Of a stretch of 64,000 bases of DNA, positions 10,370 to 19,819 are shown one piece after another. The translations under genes and the position numbers were made by a program. Position 1 is the first letter of the stretch. Each line of letters starts with the position of its first letter. The notes under the pieces were generated by a model that saw only the letters and a program-made list of their open reading frames with translations, was not told the origin of the DNA and did not search any database. The DNA comes from Enterocloster asparagiformis (GTDB taxonomy: Bacteria > Bacillota > Clostridia > Lachnospirales > Lachnospiraceae): positions 124,001 through 188,000 of the forward strand of contig JAGZSY010000003.1 in the NCBI GenBank assembly GCA_018380885.1. Reading direction: 5' to 3'.

Positions 10370-13300
10370 ATGCAGAATCCATTGTTGGAGTTGCAGGAAT
10401 ATGAAAATTTGGCGGAAGCCCTGAAAAAAGGCCGGGGACCGCTGCAGGTGACGGGAACTCTGGACTCCCAGAAGGTGCATCTGATGTACGAGCTGGGACG
10501 GGACCTGCCTCGCTTCCAGTGGAAGCTGGTGGTCACGTACGACGACTCCAGGGCCAAGGAGATCTACGACGATTTCCGGAATTTTACAAAAAATGTGATG
10601 CTCTATCCGGCCAAGGATTTGCTGTTCTACAGCGCGGACATCCATGGAAACCTGATCACCCGCCAGCGCATCAGCGTGCTGCGGCACCTTATGGAGGACA
10701 AGGGCGGCGTGGTGGTGACCACCATGGACGGGCTCATGGACCATCTTTTGCCGCTGAAATACATGCGCGGGCAGATTGTCACGGTGGAGGAGGGCCAGCA
10801 GCTGGACCTGGAGGCTCTGCGCGACCGCCTGACCGCCATGGGCTACGAGCGCAGCGCCCAGGTGGACGGCATGGGGCAATTTTCCATCCGGGGCGGCATC
10901 GTGGACATTTACCCGCTGACCGAGGAGGTCCCGGTCCGCATCGAGATGTGGGACGACGAGGTGAACTCCATCCGCACCTTTGACGTGGAGAGCCAGCGGT
11001 CCGTGGAACAGCTGGACCAGGTGACGGTCTACCCGGCCTCCGAGGTGGTGCTCTCCAAGCAGCAGCTCCAGGCGGGCATATCAAAGCTGGAGAAGGAGGC
11101 GAAGGCCTGCGAGAAGGCCTTCCGGGAACAGCATAAGAGCGAGGAGGCCCACAGGATCAGAAGCATCATCGCGGAGCTCACCGAGGGCATCCGGGAGGGC
11201 TGGAAGCTGGGGGGGCTGGACAATTACCTGCGGTATTTTGTGGAGGACACGGTCTCCTTCCTGGACTATTTCTCCGATGAAAACAGCATGCTCTTTTTGG
11301 ATGAGCCGGCGCGGCTGAGAGAAAAGGGCGAGACCGTGGAGATGGAGTTTCGGGAGAGCATGGTGCACCGCCTGGAGAAGGGATACCTGCTGCCAGGACA
11401 GACTGAGCTGCTCTACCCGGCGGCAGCCGTCCTGGCGCGGGTGCAGAAGCCCCAGGCGGTGATGCTCACCGGGCTGGACCAGAAGCTGCAGGGCCTTAAG
11501 GTCAACCAGAAGTTCGGCCTGGCGGTGAAGAACGTCAACTCCTACCAGAACAGCTTTGAGATGCTGATCAAGGATCTGACCCGCTGGAAAAAGGAGGGCT
11601 GGCGGGTGATCCTGCTATCCGCCTCCAGGACCAGGGCCAGCCGCCTGGCCAGCGACCTGCGGGAGTACGATCTGAGGGCCTTCTGCCCGGACCCGCCGGT
11701 GGGCTGCGGGGAGGAGGGCGGCGGGGAACACGCCCTGGATGTAAATGATACCGCCGCCGCGGCGCTGGATCAGACTGCGGTCCAGCCGGGGCAGATTCTG
11801 GTCACCCACGGCAATCTCCACCGGGGATTTGAGTACCCGCTGATCAAGTTCGTATTTATCACCGAGGGCGATATGTTCGGCGTGGAGAAGAAGAAAAAGC
11901 GCCGGAAAAAGACGAACTATCAGGGGAAGGCCATCCAGAGCTTTTCCGAGCTGGCCGTGGGCGACTACGTGGTGCACGAGGAGCACGGGCTGGGAATCTA
12001 CCGCGGCATCGAGAAGGTGGAGCGGGATAAGATCACCAAGGACTACATCAAGATCGAGTACGGGGATGGGGGAAATCTGTACCTACCCGCCACCCGCCTG
12101 GAGAGCATCCAGAAGTATGCGGGCGCGGAGGCCAAGAAGCCCAAGCTGAACCGCCTGGGCGGAAGCGAGTGGTCCAAGACCAAGAGCAGGGTCCGGGGAG
12201 CGGTCCAGGAGATCGCCAAGGACCTGGTGAAGCTCTACGCCGCCCGCCAGGAGAAGGCGGGCTACCAGTACGGCAAAGATACGGTGTGGCAGAGGGAGTT
12301 TGAGGAGCTGTTTCCCTATGACGAGACCGACGACCAGCTGGACGCCATCGACGCGGTGAAAAAGGACATGGAAAGCCGCAGGATCATGGACCGTCTGGTC
12401 TGCGGGGATGTGGGCTACGGCAAGACCGAGGTGGCGCTGCGGGCCGCCTTCAAGGCCGTGCAGGACAGCAAGCAGGTGGTGTACCTGGTGCCCACTACCA
12501 TTCTGGCCCAGCAGCACTACAACACCTTTGTCCAGCGGATGAAGGACTTCCCTGTGCGGGTGGATATGCTCAGCCGGTTCTGCACCCCGTCCCAGCAGAA
12601 AAAGACCCTGGAGGATTTGCGAAAGGGCATGGTGGACATTGTGATCGGCACCCACCGGGTGCTTTCCAAGGACATGAAGTTCCGGGACCTGGGGCTTTTG
12701 ATTGTGGACGAGGAGCAGCGCTTCGGCGTGGCCCACAAGGAGAAGATCAAGCAGATGAAGGAGAACGTGGACGTGCTGACCCTGACCGCCACGCCCATCC
12801 CCCGCACCCTGCATATGAGTCTGGCGGGCATCCGCGACATGAGCGTGCTGGAGGAGCCGCCGGTGGACCGCACGCCCATCCAGACCTATGTGATGGAGTA
12901 CAACGAGGAGATGATCCGGGAGGCCATCAACAGGGAGCTGTCCCGGGGGGGACAAGTGTATTATGTATACAATCGTGTGACGGACATTGACGAGGTGGCG
13001 AACCGCGTGGCCGCCCTGGTGCCCGAGGCGGTGGTGACCTTTGCCCACGGGCAGATGCGCGAGCATGAGCTGGAGCGGATCATGGCGGACTTCATCAACG
13101 GGGAGATTGACGTGCTGGTGTCCACCACCATCATTGAGACGGGCCTGGATATTCCCAACGCCAACACCATGATCGTGCACGACGCGGACCGCATGGGCCT
13201 GTCCCAGCTCTACCAGCTGAGAGGCCGGGTGGGGCGGTCCAACCGGACCTCCTACGCGTTCTTAATGTACAAACGCGACAAACTGTTAAAGGAGGAGGCC

Positions 13301-13972
13301 GAGAAACGGCTTCAGGCCATCCGAGAGTTTACGGAGCTGGGCTCAGGCATCAAGATCGCCATGCGGGACCTGGAAATCCGTGGCGCGGGAAATGTGCTGG
13401 GCGCAGAGCAGCACGGCCATATGGAAGCGGTTGGATACGACCTGTACTGCAAGATGTTGAACGAGGCGGTGCTGGCCTTAAAGGGCGAGGCCGTGGAGAG
13501 CGAGACCTACGAGACGGTGGTGGAGTGCGATATCAACGCCTATATTCCCGCCTACTATATCAAGAACGAGTACCAGAAGCTGGATATCTACAAGCGCATC
13601 TCTGCCATTGAGACGGAGGATGAATACATGGATATGCAGGATGAGCTTACCGACCGGTTTGGCGACATTCCAAAGAGTGTGGAGAACCTGTTAAAGATCG
13701 CTGCGTTAAAGGCCATGGCGCACCGGGCCTATGTGACGGAGGTGTCCATCAACCGCCAGGAGGTGCGCCTGACCATGTACCAGAAGGCGCGGCTGAAGGT
13801 AGAGCTGATTCCGGAGTTTGTGCAGAGCTACAAGGGGAAACTGAAAATGATGCCGGGCGAGGTTCCGGTGCTTCTGTACACGGATACCCGGAACAAGAAC
13901 AAGGACAGCTTCCCCATGATGAAGATGGCGCGGGAGCTGGTGGAAGGGCTGAGCGGGTTGACGGAAGGTTGA
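10370..13972 (+). CDS. mfd: Transcription-repair coupling factor
   Basis: DNA translocase that removes stalled RNA polymerase and recruits UvrA. It has 1200 residues, near the usual size. Order of parts: UvrB-like N-terminal module (about 1-360), RNA polymerase interaction domain of CarD type ([22 protein letters not shown], near 524), superfamily 2 helicase lobes with Walker [17 protein letters not shown] near 680 and DEEQ near 780, [16 protein letters not shown], then QLRGRVGRS, and a C-terminal regulatory domain. The ATG follows AAAGGTGAGG; a GTG four codons earlier lies too close to that site. The downstream regulator gene begins within 40 bases. Confidence 0.97.
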   Translation: MQNPLLELQEYENLAEALKKGRGPLQVTGTLDSQKVHLMYELGRDLPRFQWKLVVTYDDSRAKEIYDDFRNFTKNVMLYPAKDLLFYSADIHGNLITRQRISVLRHLMEDKGGVVVTTMDGLMDHLLPLKYMRGQIVTVEEGQQLDLEALRDRLTAMGYERSAQVDGMGQFSIRGGIVDIYPLTEEVPVRIEMWDDEVNSIRTFDVESQRSVEQLDQVTVYPASEVVLSKQQLQAGISKLEKEAKACEKAFREQHKSEEAHRIRSIIAELTEGIREGWKLGGLDNYLRYFVEDTVSFLDYFSDENSMLFLDEPARLREKGETVEMEFRESMVHRLEKGYLLPGQTELLYPAAAVLARVQKPQAVMLTGLDQKLQGLKVNQKFGLAVKNVNSYQNSFEMLIKDLTRWKKEGWRVILLSASRTRASRLASDLREYDLRAFCPDPPVGCGEEGGGEHALDVNDTAAAALDQTAVQPGQILVTHGNLHRGFEYPLIKFVFITEGDMFGVEKKKKRRKKTNYQGKAIQSFSELAVGDYVVHEEHGLGIYRGIEKVERDKITKDYIKIEYGDGGNLYLPATRLESIQKYAGAEAKKPKLNRLGGSEWSKTKSRVRGAVQEIAKDLVKLYAARQEKAGYQYGKDTVWQREFEELFPYDETDDQLDAIDAVKKDMESRRIMDRLVCGDVGYGKTEVALRAAFKAVQDSKQVVYLVPTTILAQQHYNTFVQRMKDFPVRVDMLSRFCTPSQQKKTLEDLRKGMVDIVIGTHRVLSKDMKFRDLGLLIVDEEQRFGVAHKEKIKQMKENVDVLTLTATPIPRTLHMSLAGIRDMSVLEEPPVDRTPIQTYVMEYNEEMIREAINRELSRGGQVYYVYNRVTDIDEVANRVAALVPEAVVTFAHGQMREHELERIMADFINGEIDVLVSTTIIETGLDIPNANTMIVHDADRMGLSQLYQLRGRVGRSNRTSYAFLMYKRDKLLKEEAEKRLQAIREFTELGSGIKIAMRDLEIRGAGNVLGAEQHGHMEAVGYDLYCKMLNEAVLALKGEAVESETYETVVECDINAYIPAYYIKNEYQKLDIYKRISAIETEDEYMDMQDELTDRFGDIPKSVENLLKIAALKAMAHRAYVTEVSINRQEVRLTMYQKARLKVELIPEFVQSYKGKLKMMPGEVPVLLYTDTRNKNKDSFPMMKMARELVEGLSGLTEG

Positions 13973-14010
13973 TGTGTGGCCGGTGCGGCTGCAAAACGGG
14001 GGCAGTAAAA

Positions 14011-15345
14011 ATGATCAAGATATGCTTTGTGATTCCTGAGAGCTTCGGAAAAAAGATAGAGGCCATTAAAAAACTTCTGTCCGATGAATTTCCGAATATA
14101 AATGCTGAGTTTTTGATTTACGAGGATTATAAGCTGGCATTCAAAAAAATTGAATGCGTACAGACCAGGTATGATACCATTTTGTACGGAGGGCCTTCCG
14201 CATACCGCCATGCCCAGGCGCTTATACGGCAGGAGACTCACTGGGATTATTTCCCTCGTATGGGAAGCACGATTCTGCGTGCCATCATAGAGGCGGTGGC
14301 CCACAAATGGGATATTACCAGGCTGTCCATCGATGTGTATGACCGCTCTGCCATCGAGGAAATATTTCTTGAATGCGGAATCGACGTGGGACGGACAAAG
14401 CTGCGCATTTTCTGCGGTGACTCGCTGGATAAGGATTATGCGCAGCAGGCGATTGAATTTCACAAGGATAGCCTGAACCGATGCGGCGCCAGCGGGTGTA
14501 TCACATCCCTCTCTCCGGTGACCTACGAATTTGACCGTCTGGGTATTCCGTATATTGCGGCGATCCCTACGCTTAATTCCATGCGAAATAAGCTTCTGGA
14601 GATTCAGCAGTACCACCGGGCGCGCAGACAGGCATTTGGTCAGATCACGGTCTTGTATGTGAATATCAATTTTCCGCCGGAGCACTCCGTGCTGTTGGGG
14701 GATGAGTACAGCTTTATGTTGGAGAAAATGAAGATTACCAAGGAAATTTACCGTTACGCGGACCAGATTGCGGCCTCGGTCTCTCAGGATTCACTGTACA
14801 ATTATGTGTTGTTTTCTACCTGTGGCTATGTGGAGAAAGAAACTAACTATTACCAGAATTTTGATCTTTTGGACTGGCTGCAGCGGGTGACGGTATATTC
14901 GGTATCCATTGGAATCGGCAGTGGAGAGAGCGTGGCCCAGGCCAGACACAACGCCTTTCGCGGCATGTTGAAGGCGCAAAAGCACAAGGAAAATGCGGCT
15001 TATATTATTTTAAGCGAGGAAGAGCCTATCGGACCGTTTTTTGGGGAGAGCAGACTTAGGGAACCTAAAATCGACAGACATTATGCTTACATTGCAGAAA
15101 GGGCCGGAATTAGCGTTAACACATTCGATAACTTTTATAAGTGGTATCAAAAGCATGAACTGGAATATTTCACTTCTCAGGAGCTGGCTGATGGATTGAA
15201 GATCAACAAACGAAGTGCCGACAGATTGATTGAAAAATTGGTTGATGCAGGGATTGTTTCGATTGAGGGGCTGCGGATGAACCATGACAGCGGTAGACCC
15301 GCCAGGGTCATGCGGATACGGGCAGAAATGCTGCGTTTGAAATGA
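14011..15345 (+). CDS. Transcriptional regulator with PrpR-like sensor, degenerate GGDEF-like middle and C-terminal winged helix
   Basis: A 444-residue regulator. The N-terminus (MIKICFVIPESFGKK to YDTILYGGPSAYRHAQALI) resembles the PrpR-N ligand-sensing fold. The middle, around VTVYSVSIGIGSGESVAQARHNAFRGMLKAQKH, looks like the end of a GGDEF-type domain without an intact GGDEF signature. The C-terminus has a winged helix (FTSQELADGLKINKRSADRLIEKLVDAGIVSIEG). I start it at this ATG; reading from 13969 would add a cysteine-rich tail overlapping mfd. It is followed by a terminator and then the D-aminoacylase operon, whose promoter carries an inverted repeat, so it probably controls that operon. 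Its base composition looks more AT-rich than mfd. Confidence 0.7.
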   Translation: MIKICFVIPESFGKKIEAIKKLLSDEFPNINAEFLIYEDYKLAFKKIECVQTRYDTILYGGPSAYRHAQALIRQETHWDYFPRMGSTILRAIIEAVAHKWDITRLSIDVYDRSAIEEIFLECGIDVGRTKLRIFCGDSLDKDYAQQAIEFHKDSLNRCGASGCITSLSPVTYEFDRLGIPYIAAIPTLNSMRNKLLEIQQYHRARRQAFGQITVLYVNINFPPEHSVLLGDEYSFMLEKMKITKEIYRYADQIAASVSQDSLYNYVLFSTCGYVEKETNYYQNFDLLDWLQRVTVYSVSIGIGSGESVAQARHNAFRGMLKAQKHKENAAYIILSEEEPIGPFFGESRLREPKIDRHYAYIAERAGISVNTFDNFYKWYQKHELEYFTSQELADGLKINKRSADRLIEKLVDAGIVSIEGLRMNHDSGRPARVMRIRAEMLRLK

Positions 15346-15362
15346 TGAAATCAAGTGAAGAG

Positions 15363-15399
15363 ACTGTCAAATCATAGTGAATGGTTTGGCAGTTTTTTT
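15363..15399 (+). terminator. Terminator after the regulator gene
   Basis: A 13-bp stem with G-T pairs (ACTGTCAAATCAT with ATGGTTTGGCAGT) and a 5-base loop runs straight into seven T. Confidence 0.85.
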
Positions 15400-15433
15400 A
15401 TGTCAGGCAGAATCTCCCCCTCCTGTTTTGGAC

Positions 15434-15474
15434 ACCTTTAAGTCATTTTAAGGTCATAAGACAGCCACTATAAT
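15434..15474 (+). promoter_or_regulatory. Promoter with overlapping inverted repeat upstream of the D-aminoacylase operon
   Basis: TATAAT (15469-15474) lies 17 bases from a weak -35 box TTTTAA (15446-15451). An imperfect inverted repeat, ACCTTTAA-5-TTTAAGGT (15434-15454), covers that -35 box. The same bases can also be read as a direct repeat TTTAAGTCAT/TTTAAGGTCAT. A binding site for the adjacent regulator is inferred. Confidence 0.5.
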
Positions 15475-15532
15475 GGAGTCATAGCAATAGAAACGGAAAA
15501 CGTTCTGTTAGATTAAAGGAGGAAAGGTAAAC

Positions 15533-16231
15533 ATGGATATTCAGAAAATTATGAACAATCCGGGGCTCTGGGTGGTGTGCAGCGTAATGGTAATCGTGAT
15601 CGTAGTTCAGGGCATTTTGTTTTTCCGCACTGGAAGCGCGGAGGCGAAACGGCTGGGGATTCCAAAGGAAAAGGTCACCAAGGCAATTCGTGCAGCGGTG
15701 ATCACCGCCCTGGGGCCTACACTCTCATCCGCGATTGTACTTCTGTCTCTGGTAGTAGTGATTGGCGGTCCCATGGCCTGGATGAGGCTGAACGATGTCG
15801 GGGCGGCCCGCACGGAAATGGCGGTGGTATCTATGTCTCAGGCGATATTGCCGGAAAATGCCTCGGAACTTACTGCATTGACCTTTGCCTCCTGGGGACA
15901 GGCAATAAACAATGTGGGATGGATGATTGTGGCTCTGCTGACAACCAGCCGCATGGGCTGGGCGGTTGATAAGATGAACCGAAAATTCAGCCCGAAGGTA
16001 GTAAAAGCCGTGATGTTCGGCGCTGGAGTAGGGCTCTTTGCCTATCTGGTGTCAAATAATGTGATTGGAAAAAAAAGTCCTTATTGGGTTGCATCCCTGG
16101 TTGCGGGCCTGTCTATATTTGTGATTAACCGATATCTGGGAAAATATCAGAGACTTCAGGAGTTTTCGCTGGGTATTGCAATGATATTGGGAATGGTGGC
16201 CGGTTCCTGTACCACAGGACTGGCCGCGTGA
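15533..16231 (+). CDS. Polytopic membrane protein, DUF5058-like (probable transporter component)
   Basis: Protein of 232 residues with about six membrane segments: residues 11-31 (LWVVCSVMVIVIVVQGILFF), 52-76, 110-135, 155-172, 183-200 and 210-230. A short charged loop (GSAEAKRLGIPKEKVTKAIRAA) follows the first helix. It resembles the DUF5058 membrane proteins, though I cannot confirm that without a search. It starts the operon, follows AAAGGAGGAAAGG closely, and is paired 19 bases later with a second membrane protein of similar size. Two small polytopic proteins next to a D-aminoacylase suggest a two-subunit carrier for N-acyl-D-amino acids; that is inference. Confidence 0.65.
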   Translation: MDIQKIMNNPGLWVVCSVMVIVIVVQGILFFRTGSAEAKRLGIPKEKVTKAIRAAVITALGPTLSSAIVLLSLVVVIGGPMAWMRLNDVGAARTEMAVVSMSQAILPENASELTALTFASWGQAINNVGWMIVALLTTSRMGWAVDKMNRKFSPKVVKAVMFGAGVGLFAYLVSNNVIGKKSPYWVASLVAGLSIFVINRYLGKYQRLQEFSLGIAMILGMVAGSCTTGLAA

Positions 16232-16250
16232 TAAGAAGGGGGATAAGAAT

Positions 16251-16904
16251 ATGGATTTTAATAAACGGGTCGTCAGAATCGGTACCATTACAGTGGCGTG
16301 CGCAATTATTGCCAATTTTCTTCCGGTAATGTATCTCTGGATCGTATGTGGGGAGCTTCCCACAGGCAGCCAGCTTGCCAGTATTTTCAGCATGATATTT
16401 GCTGCCTCGGCGGTAAGCTGGATTGTCCAGCCTCTTTCTTATTATGGAAGTCTGGGAACTGTGGGCACATATATTTCCTGGATCGCAGGGTCCGCCGCGG
16501 ATATCCGCGTGCCTTCGGTCAACATGGCACAGAGGGTGACTGAGACGGAGGCCAACACCCCGGAAGGTGACGCAATCGGGGCTATGGCCCTGGCTTCCTC
16601 AGTGTTTGTAACTGTTACTGTGATCAGTATTTTTGCGATTGTGGGAGGTCAGGTTATCCCGTTGCTGCCTGAGACAATCACAGGCTCATTCACCTATATG
16701 CAGGCCTCCTTGTTTGCAGCTGTTTTTGTGAATATGGCGGTAAAAAATCTTAAACCCAGCCTGGCTACCCTGATCATTGGAACGGTATGCTGCTATATTC
16801 TGCCCAAAGCGGGGTTGTCAAGCGCCTGGCTCACGCTGATTGTGGTGGTTTCCGGCATGATCTGCGCCAATATTGCACAATCCGCGTCGTCAAAGAAAAA
16901 ATGA
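16251..16904 (+). CDS. Polytopic membrane protein, partner of the preceding gene
   Basis: Protein of 217 residues with roughly six to seven hydrophobic segments, including residues 10-30 (TITVACAIIANFLPVMYLWIV), 38-60, 100-125 (MALASSVFVTVTVISIFAIVGG) and 185-208. A conserved-looking loop (GSAADIRVPSVNMAQRVTETEANTPEGDA) carries several charged and polar residues between helices and could face the substrate. I do not recognise a named family with confidence. Order and spacing say it acts with the preceding membrane protein. No ATPase or binding protein belongs to this pair, so a secondary carrier is more likely than an ABC system. Confidence 0.6.
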   Translation: MDFNKRVVRIGTITVACAIIANFLPVMYLWIVCGELPTGSQLASIFSMIFAASAVSWIVQPLSYYGSLGTVGTYISWIAGSAADIRVPSVNMAQRVTETEANTPEGDAIGAMALASSVFVTVTVISIFAIVGGQVIPLLPETITGSFTYMQASLFAAVFVNMAVKNLKPSLATLIIGTVCCYILPKAGLSSAWLTLIVVVSGMICANIAQSASSKKK

Positions 16905-16951
16905 TGGGGAGCCCGGCAAGGTTCGGGCCTCCAGGTTAAAGGAGATCAATT

Positions 16952-18583
16952 ATGTTGGACATTAAAATCATTAATGGAACCGTTTTCAATGGGGTGTCGG
17001 AAGAGGGCTTCCGGGCGGACATAGGCATTCTGGGTGAAAAGATTGTGGAGATTGGAAATCTTGTGGATGCGCCTGCGAGGGAGATCATTGACGCCCAGGG
17101 CAAGGCTGTGTGTCCGGGTTTTGTGGATGTGCATACACATTCCGATATGTCCCTGATTTATGATCACATGGGCAGCAGCAAGGTTTATGACGGCGTTACC
17201 ACGGATGTGATCGGAAACTGCGGTATCGGCGTGGCTCCTGTCTGCGAGGAGCGGAAAAAAGAACTGATTACCTATCTGGGAACCCGGCTGATCGGCACCA
17301 TCCCGGTACGGCTGGAGCTGCCTTGGAATACTATGGAAGAATATCTGGACACAATGGATCAGCATCATCCGGCCATCAATGTGGTGCCTCTGGTATCTCA
17401 CGGCGCGATTCGCATTAATGAAATGGGATTTGCGAAGGAAAATCCCACAGAGCGGCAGTTGGCCCGAATGAGGGAACAGGTGCGCATTGCCATGGAAGCG
17501 GGATGCGCGGGCCTGTCCAGTGGGCTGATGTATATGCCGGGAGAGTACAGTACGGTGGAGGAGCTTGGGGAATTGTCCAGGGCGGTGGCTCCCTTTGACA
17601 GCTTTTACGTTTCCCATATCCGCAACGAGGGAGATACAATTTTTGAGGCCCTGGATGAAGCGATCGCGGTGGCAAAATGGGGCGGCACGGCGCTGCATAT
17701 ATCTCACTTAAAACTGGCCGGTTCCGGAGTGTGGGGTAAGACGGATCAGGTATTTGAGAAGATCGATAAGGCCAGGAGGGAGGGGGTGGAGGTGACTTTC
17801 GATGTGTATCCCTACGCTTGCGGCTGCACATCGCTGGGAACGTGTATGCCGCCATGGACTTTTGAGGGTGGCACCAGCAATATGCTGGAACGGATTAAGG
17901 ACAGTGGGAACCGCAGCCGGATTATTCAGGAAATCCGTGACGGTCTGCCCAAGTGGCAGAACCCGGTGAAAACCGTGGGGGACTGGAACCGCATTACGTT
18001 CGCCTCTGCGGATACTGAGGAGGGAAAAGCTGCGCTAATCGGAAAGACCATAGCTCAGGTCTGTGGGGAGATGGGCTGCGATCCCTACGAGCTGATTTTC
18101 GACACTCTGATCCGTGAGAACGGCCGCGTGCAGATTTTACCGGCAATGATGGACCAGGATGATGTGGACAAAATTGTTTCTCACCCGGATTCCATGATCG
18201 GTTCCGATGGGATGAGCCTTTCTACAGAGGGAATTCTGTCAACGGGAAATCCGCATCCCAGGGCATTCGGTACCCACGGACATGTGCTGGCCTATTATGT
18301 GCGGGAGCGGAAACTTCTAAGTCTGGGCGCGGCCATCCGGAAGATGACCTCCATGCCCGCTCATCGGTTGAGGCTACAGGAGCGGGGGGAGCTAAAGATG
18401 GGATATTTTGCAGACATTACGGTGTTTGACCCGGAGACGGTACAGGATATGGCTACTTACGTGAAGCCCAAGCAGTACACAAGGGGAATCCATACGGTGA
18501 TTGTAAACGGCCGGATCGCGCTGAGAGACGGCGTGCAGACCGGTGAAGCGGCTGGACGGACGCTGAGAAAGCAGAGGAAGTGA
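16952..18583 (+). CDS. N-acyl-D-amino-acid deacylase (D-aminoacylase, amidohydrolase superfamily)
   Basis: Zinc amidohydrolase of 543 residues that should cleave N-acyl-D-amino acids to the free D-amino acid and a carboxylate. The family features are present: FVDVHTHSD with H61 and H63, the bridging cysteine in GNCGIG (C90), SHIRNEG (H222), HISHLK (H252) and the catalytic Asp in MIGSDGMS near 398, plus the small beta-sandwich built from both ends (MLDIKIINGTVFNG and FADITVFDPETV). An AAAGGAG site precedes the ATG. It lies in an operon after the two membrane proteins and before an aminotransferase, which fits uptake, deacylation and further breakdown. Dihydroorotase-like or D-glutamate-specific variants are alternatives. 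Confidence 0.88.
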   Translation: MLDIKIINGTVFNGVSEEGFRADIGILGEKIVEIGNLVDAPAREIIDAQGKAVCPGFVDVHTHSDMSLIYDHMGSSKVYDGVTTDVIGNCGIGVAPVCEERKKELITYLGTRLIGTIPVRLELPWNTMEEYLDTMDQHHPAINVVPLVSHGAIRINEMGFAKENPTERQLARMREQVRIAMEAGCAGLSSGLMYMPGEYSTVEELGELSRAVAPFDSFYVSHIRNEGDTIFEALDEAIAVAKWGGTALHISHLKLAGSGVWGKTDQVFEKIDKARREGVEVTFDVYPYACGCTSLGTCMPPWTFEGGTSNMLERIKDSGNRSRIIQEIRDGLPKWQNPVKTVGDWNRITFASADTEEGKAALIGKTIAQVCGEMGCDPYELIFDTLIRENGRVQILPAMMDQDDVDKIVSHPDSMIGSDGMSLSTEGILSTGNPHPRAFGTHGHVLAYYVRERKLLSLGAAIRKMTSMPAHRLRLQERGELKMGYFADITVFDPETVQDMATYVKPKQYTRGIHTVIVNGRIALRDGVQTGEAAGRTLRKQRK

Positions 18584-18591
18584 GAACGGAT

Positions 18592-19704
18592 ATGTCAATC
18601 GAGATGAACCCTCATGTGGTAAATTATATGACCAAATCATACGCTAATGCGGGTAATATGCGCTGTATTCTGGATTGCTCTCTAGGTGTCCATTATGGGG
18701 AGCTGCCACAGAACATTCTCTTATCCCTTGCTTCGGTGAGCGGGGATATGATTAAGCATTATCCTCATGATGAGGAGATAATATGGAGTTTGATCGCTAA
18801 ATTTTCTCCGGTTGCAGAGCTATCGCCCAAGAATATATGTATTGGAAATGGTTCTTATGATCTGCTCTGCAATCTGAACACATTGTACCTGGACAATTCC
18901 AGGACAGTGTTGTGCTATGCGCCCCAATTCTCCGCCTATGTGGATCATGTGCACTGCATAGGCGCCCAGTACCGGGCCTTTGCGCTGAAGGAAGCGGATA
19001 ATTACCGGTTTTCAGCAGATGCGTTTATCAATTTTATGGAGCAGAACGCGGGAAGTATGGTATGCATTGAAAATCCCAACAATCCCACAGGGCAGATTAT
19101 TCCCATCGATCAGATTGACCGAATCGCATCCGCGGCGGAACGGTTGCAGATGGCGGTGGTGGTGGATGAGGCCTACGGCGATTATATGCCTCTGGAGAAT
19201 TCCGCAGTGTGTCTGGTTCGGAATCACAGGCACCTGATGGTCACAAGGAGTTTTTCGAAGGGGTATGGTATGGCGGGTATCCGCATGGGCTACGGAATCG
19301 GTTCGCCGGAGGTGGTGGAGCAGCTTCAAAAGCTGATATCACCTTTTAACTGTAATAGTCTTGCCAGACATCTGAGTATGGAAATGCTCAAAGACAAGTC
19401 TTATGCGGAACGTCTCATGGAGACGACCGCGAGGAGTAAGCATTTGATACAGGAGAAAATCAGCAGATTCCGGCATCTCAAACTGGCCCATACTAGTCCA
19501 TCCACACCCATTATGCTGATGATCACAGAGCGGAATGTGGATCTGAGTAAGATTCTGGCTCAGGCAGGGGTCAGCTCGGTCAGCGGAGAAGCTTACGACT
19601 ATATTGACAAAAATGCGGTGCGACTAGTGATCTGCCGGGATGTTTCTTTGCTGCTACAAATTCTTGATCAAGTGGACAATGAACTTGACTGCCGGGAAAA
19701 ATAA
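18592..19704 (+). CDS. PLP-dependent aminotransferase, class I/II (HisC/CobD-like)
   Basis: Fold-type I PLP enzyme of 370 residues. Landmarks are NPNNPTGQIIP, VVDEAYGDYMP with the Asp that pairs with the PLP nitrogen, the PLP lysine in TRSFSKGYGMAGIRMGYGIG, and a late Arg (VRLVICRD) that would bind the substrate carboxylate. It looks closest to histidinol-phosphate or threonine-phosphate enzymes, but no his or cob genes are nearby. The operon setting suggests it processes the amino acid released by the D-aminoacylase. The start is uncertain: a GTG at 18580 overlaps the previous stop, while GAGGAAGTGAG precedes the chosen ATG. Confidence 0.8.
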   Translation: MSIEMNPHVVNYMTKSYANAGNMRCILDCSLGVHYGELPQNILLSLASVSGDMIKHYPHDEEIIWSLIAKFSPVAELSPKNICIGNGSYDLLCNLNTLYLDNSRTVLCYAPQFSAYVDHVHCIGAQYRAFALKEADNYRFSADAFINFMEQNAGSMVCIENPNNPTGQIIPIDQIDRIASAAERLQMAVVVDEAYGDYMPLENSAVCLVRNHRHLMVTRSFSKGYGMAGIRMGYGIGSPEVVEQLQKLISPFNCNSLARHLSMEMLKDKSYAERLMETTARSKHLIQEKISRFRHLKLAHTSPSTPIMLMITERNVDLSKILAQAGVSSVSGEAYDYIDKNAVRLVICRDVSLLLQILDQVDNELDCREK

Positions 19705-19714
19705 ACGGTACAAT
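19685..19714 (+). promoter_or_regulatory. Possible internal promoter for the tryptophanase-like gene
   Basis: TTGACT (19685-19690), an 18-base spacer and TACAAT (19709-19714) straddle the end of the aminotransferase gene. A leader of about 100 bases follows. It would allow separate expression of the lyase. Confidence 0.45.
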
Positions 19715-19819
19715 GGTTTTACAGGACCGTGATAGAAAAAGGATACTGACCGCCAGTCGAAAGACGACCGGAGTACATAAATAATATGGCGAGAAGCCGG
19801 TAAAATGGAGGTAACAAAC

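Noticed and set aside
12083..13180. Long minus-strand ORF of 365 codons inside mfd
   Set aside because: It is a shadow of the high-GC mfd coding frame; the residue mix (His, Leu, Val, Gly repeats) is typical of antisense translation and no ribosome site is present.
15497..15510. GGAAAACGTTCTGT as a catabolite-response or LacI-type operator before the D-aminoacylase operon
   Set aside because: Only about four of seven half-site positions are symmetric, too weak beside the clear palindrome at 48598.
19713..19784. 23-codon ORF as a TnaC-like leader peptide before the tryptophanase-like gene
   Set aside because: It has no Trp or Pro stalling motif, no ribosome site, and its ATG overlaps the predicted -10 box.
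19715..19806. Riboswitch in the leader of the tryptophanase-like gene
   Set aside because: Short complementary pieces around GTCGAAAGAC exist, but no known riboswitch core or expression platform could be recognised.
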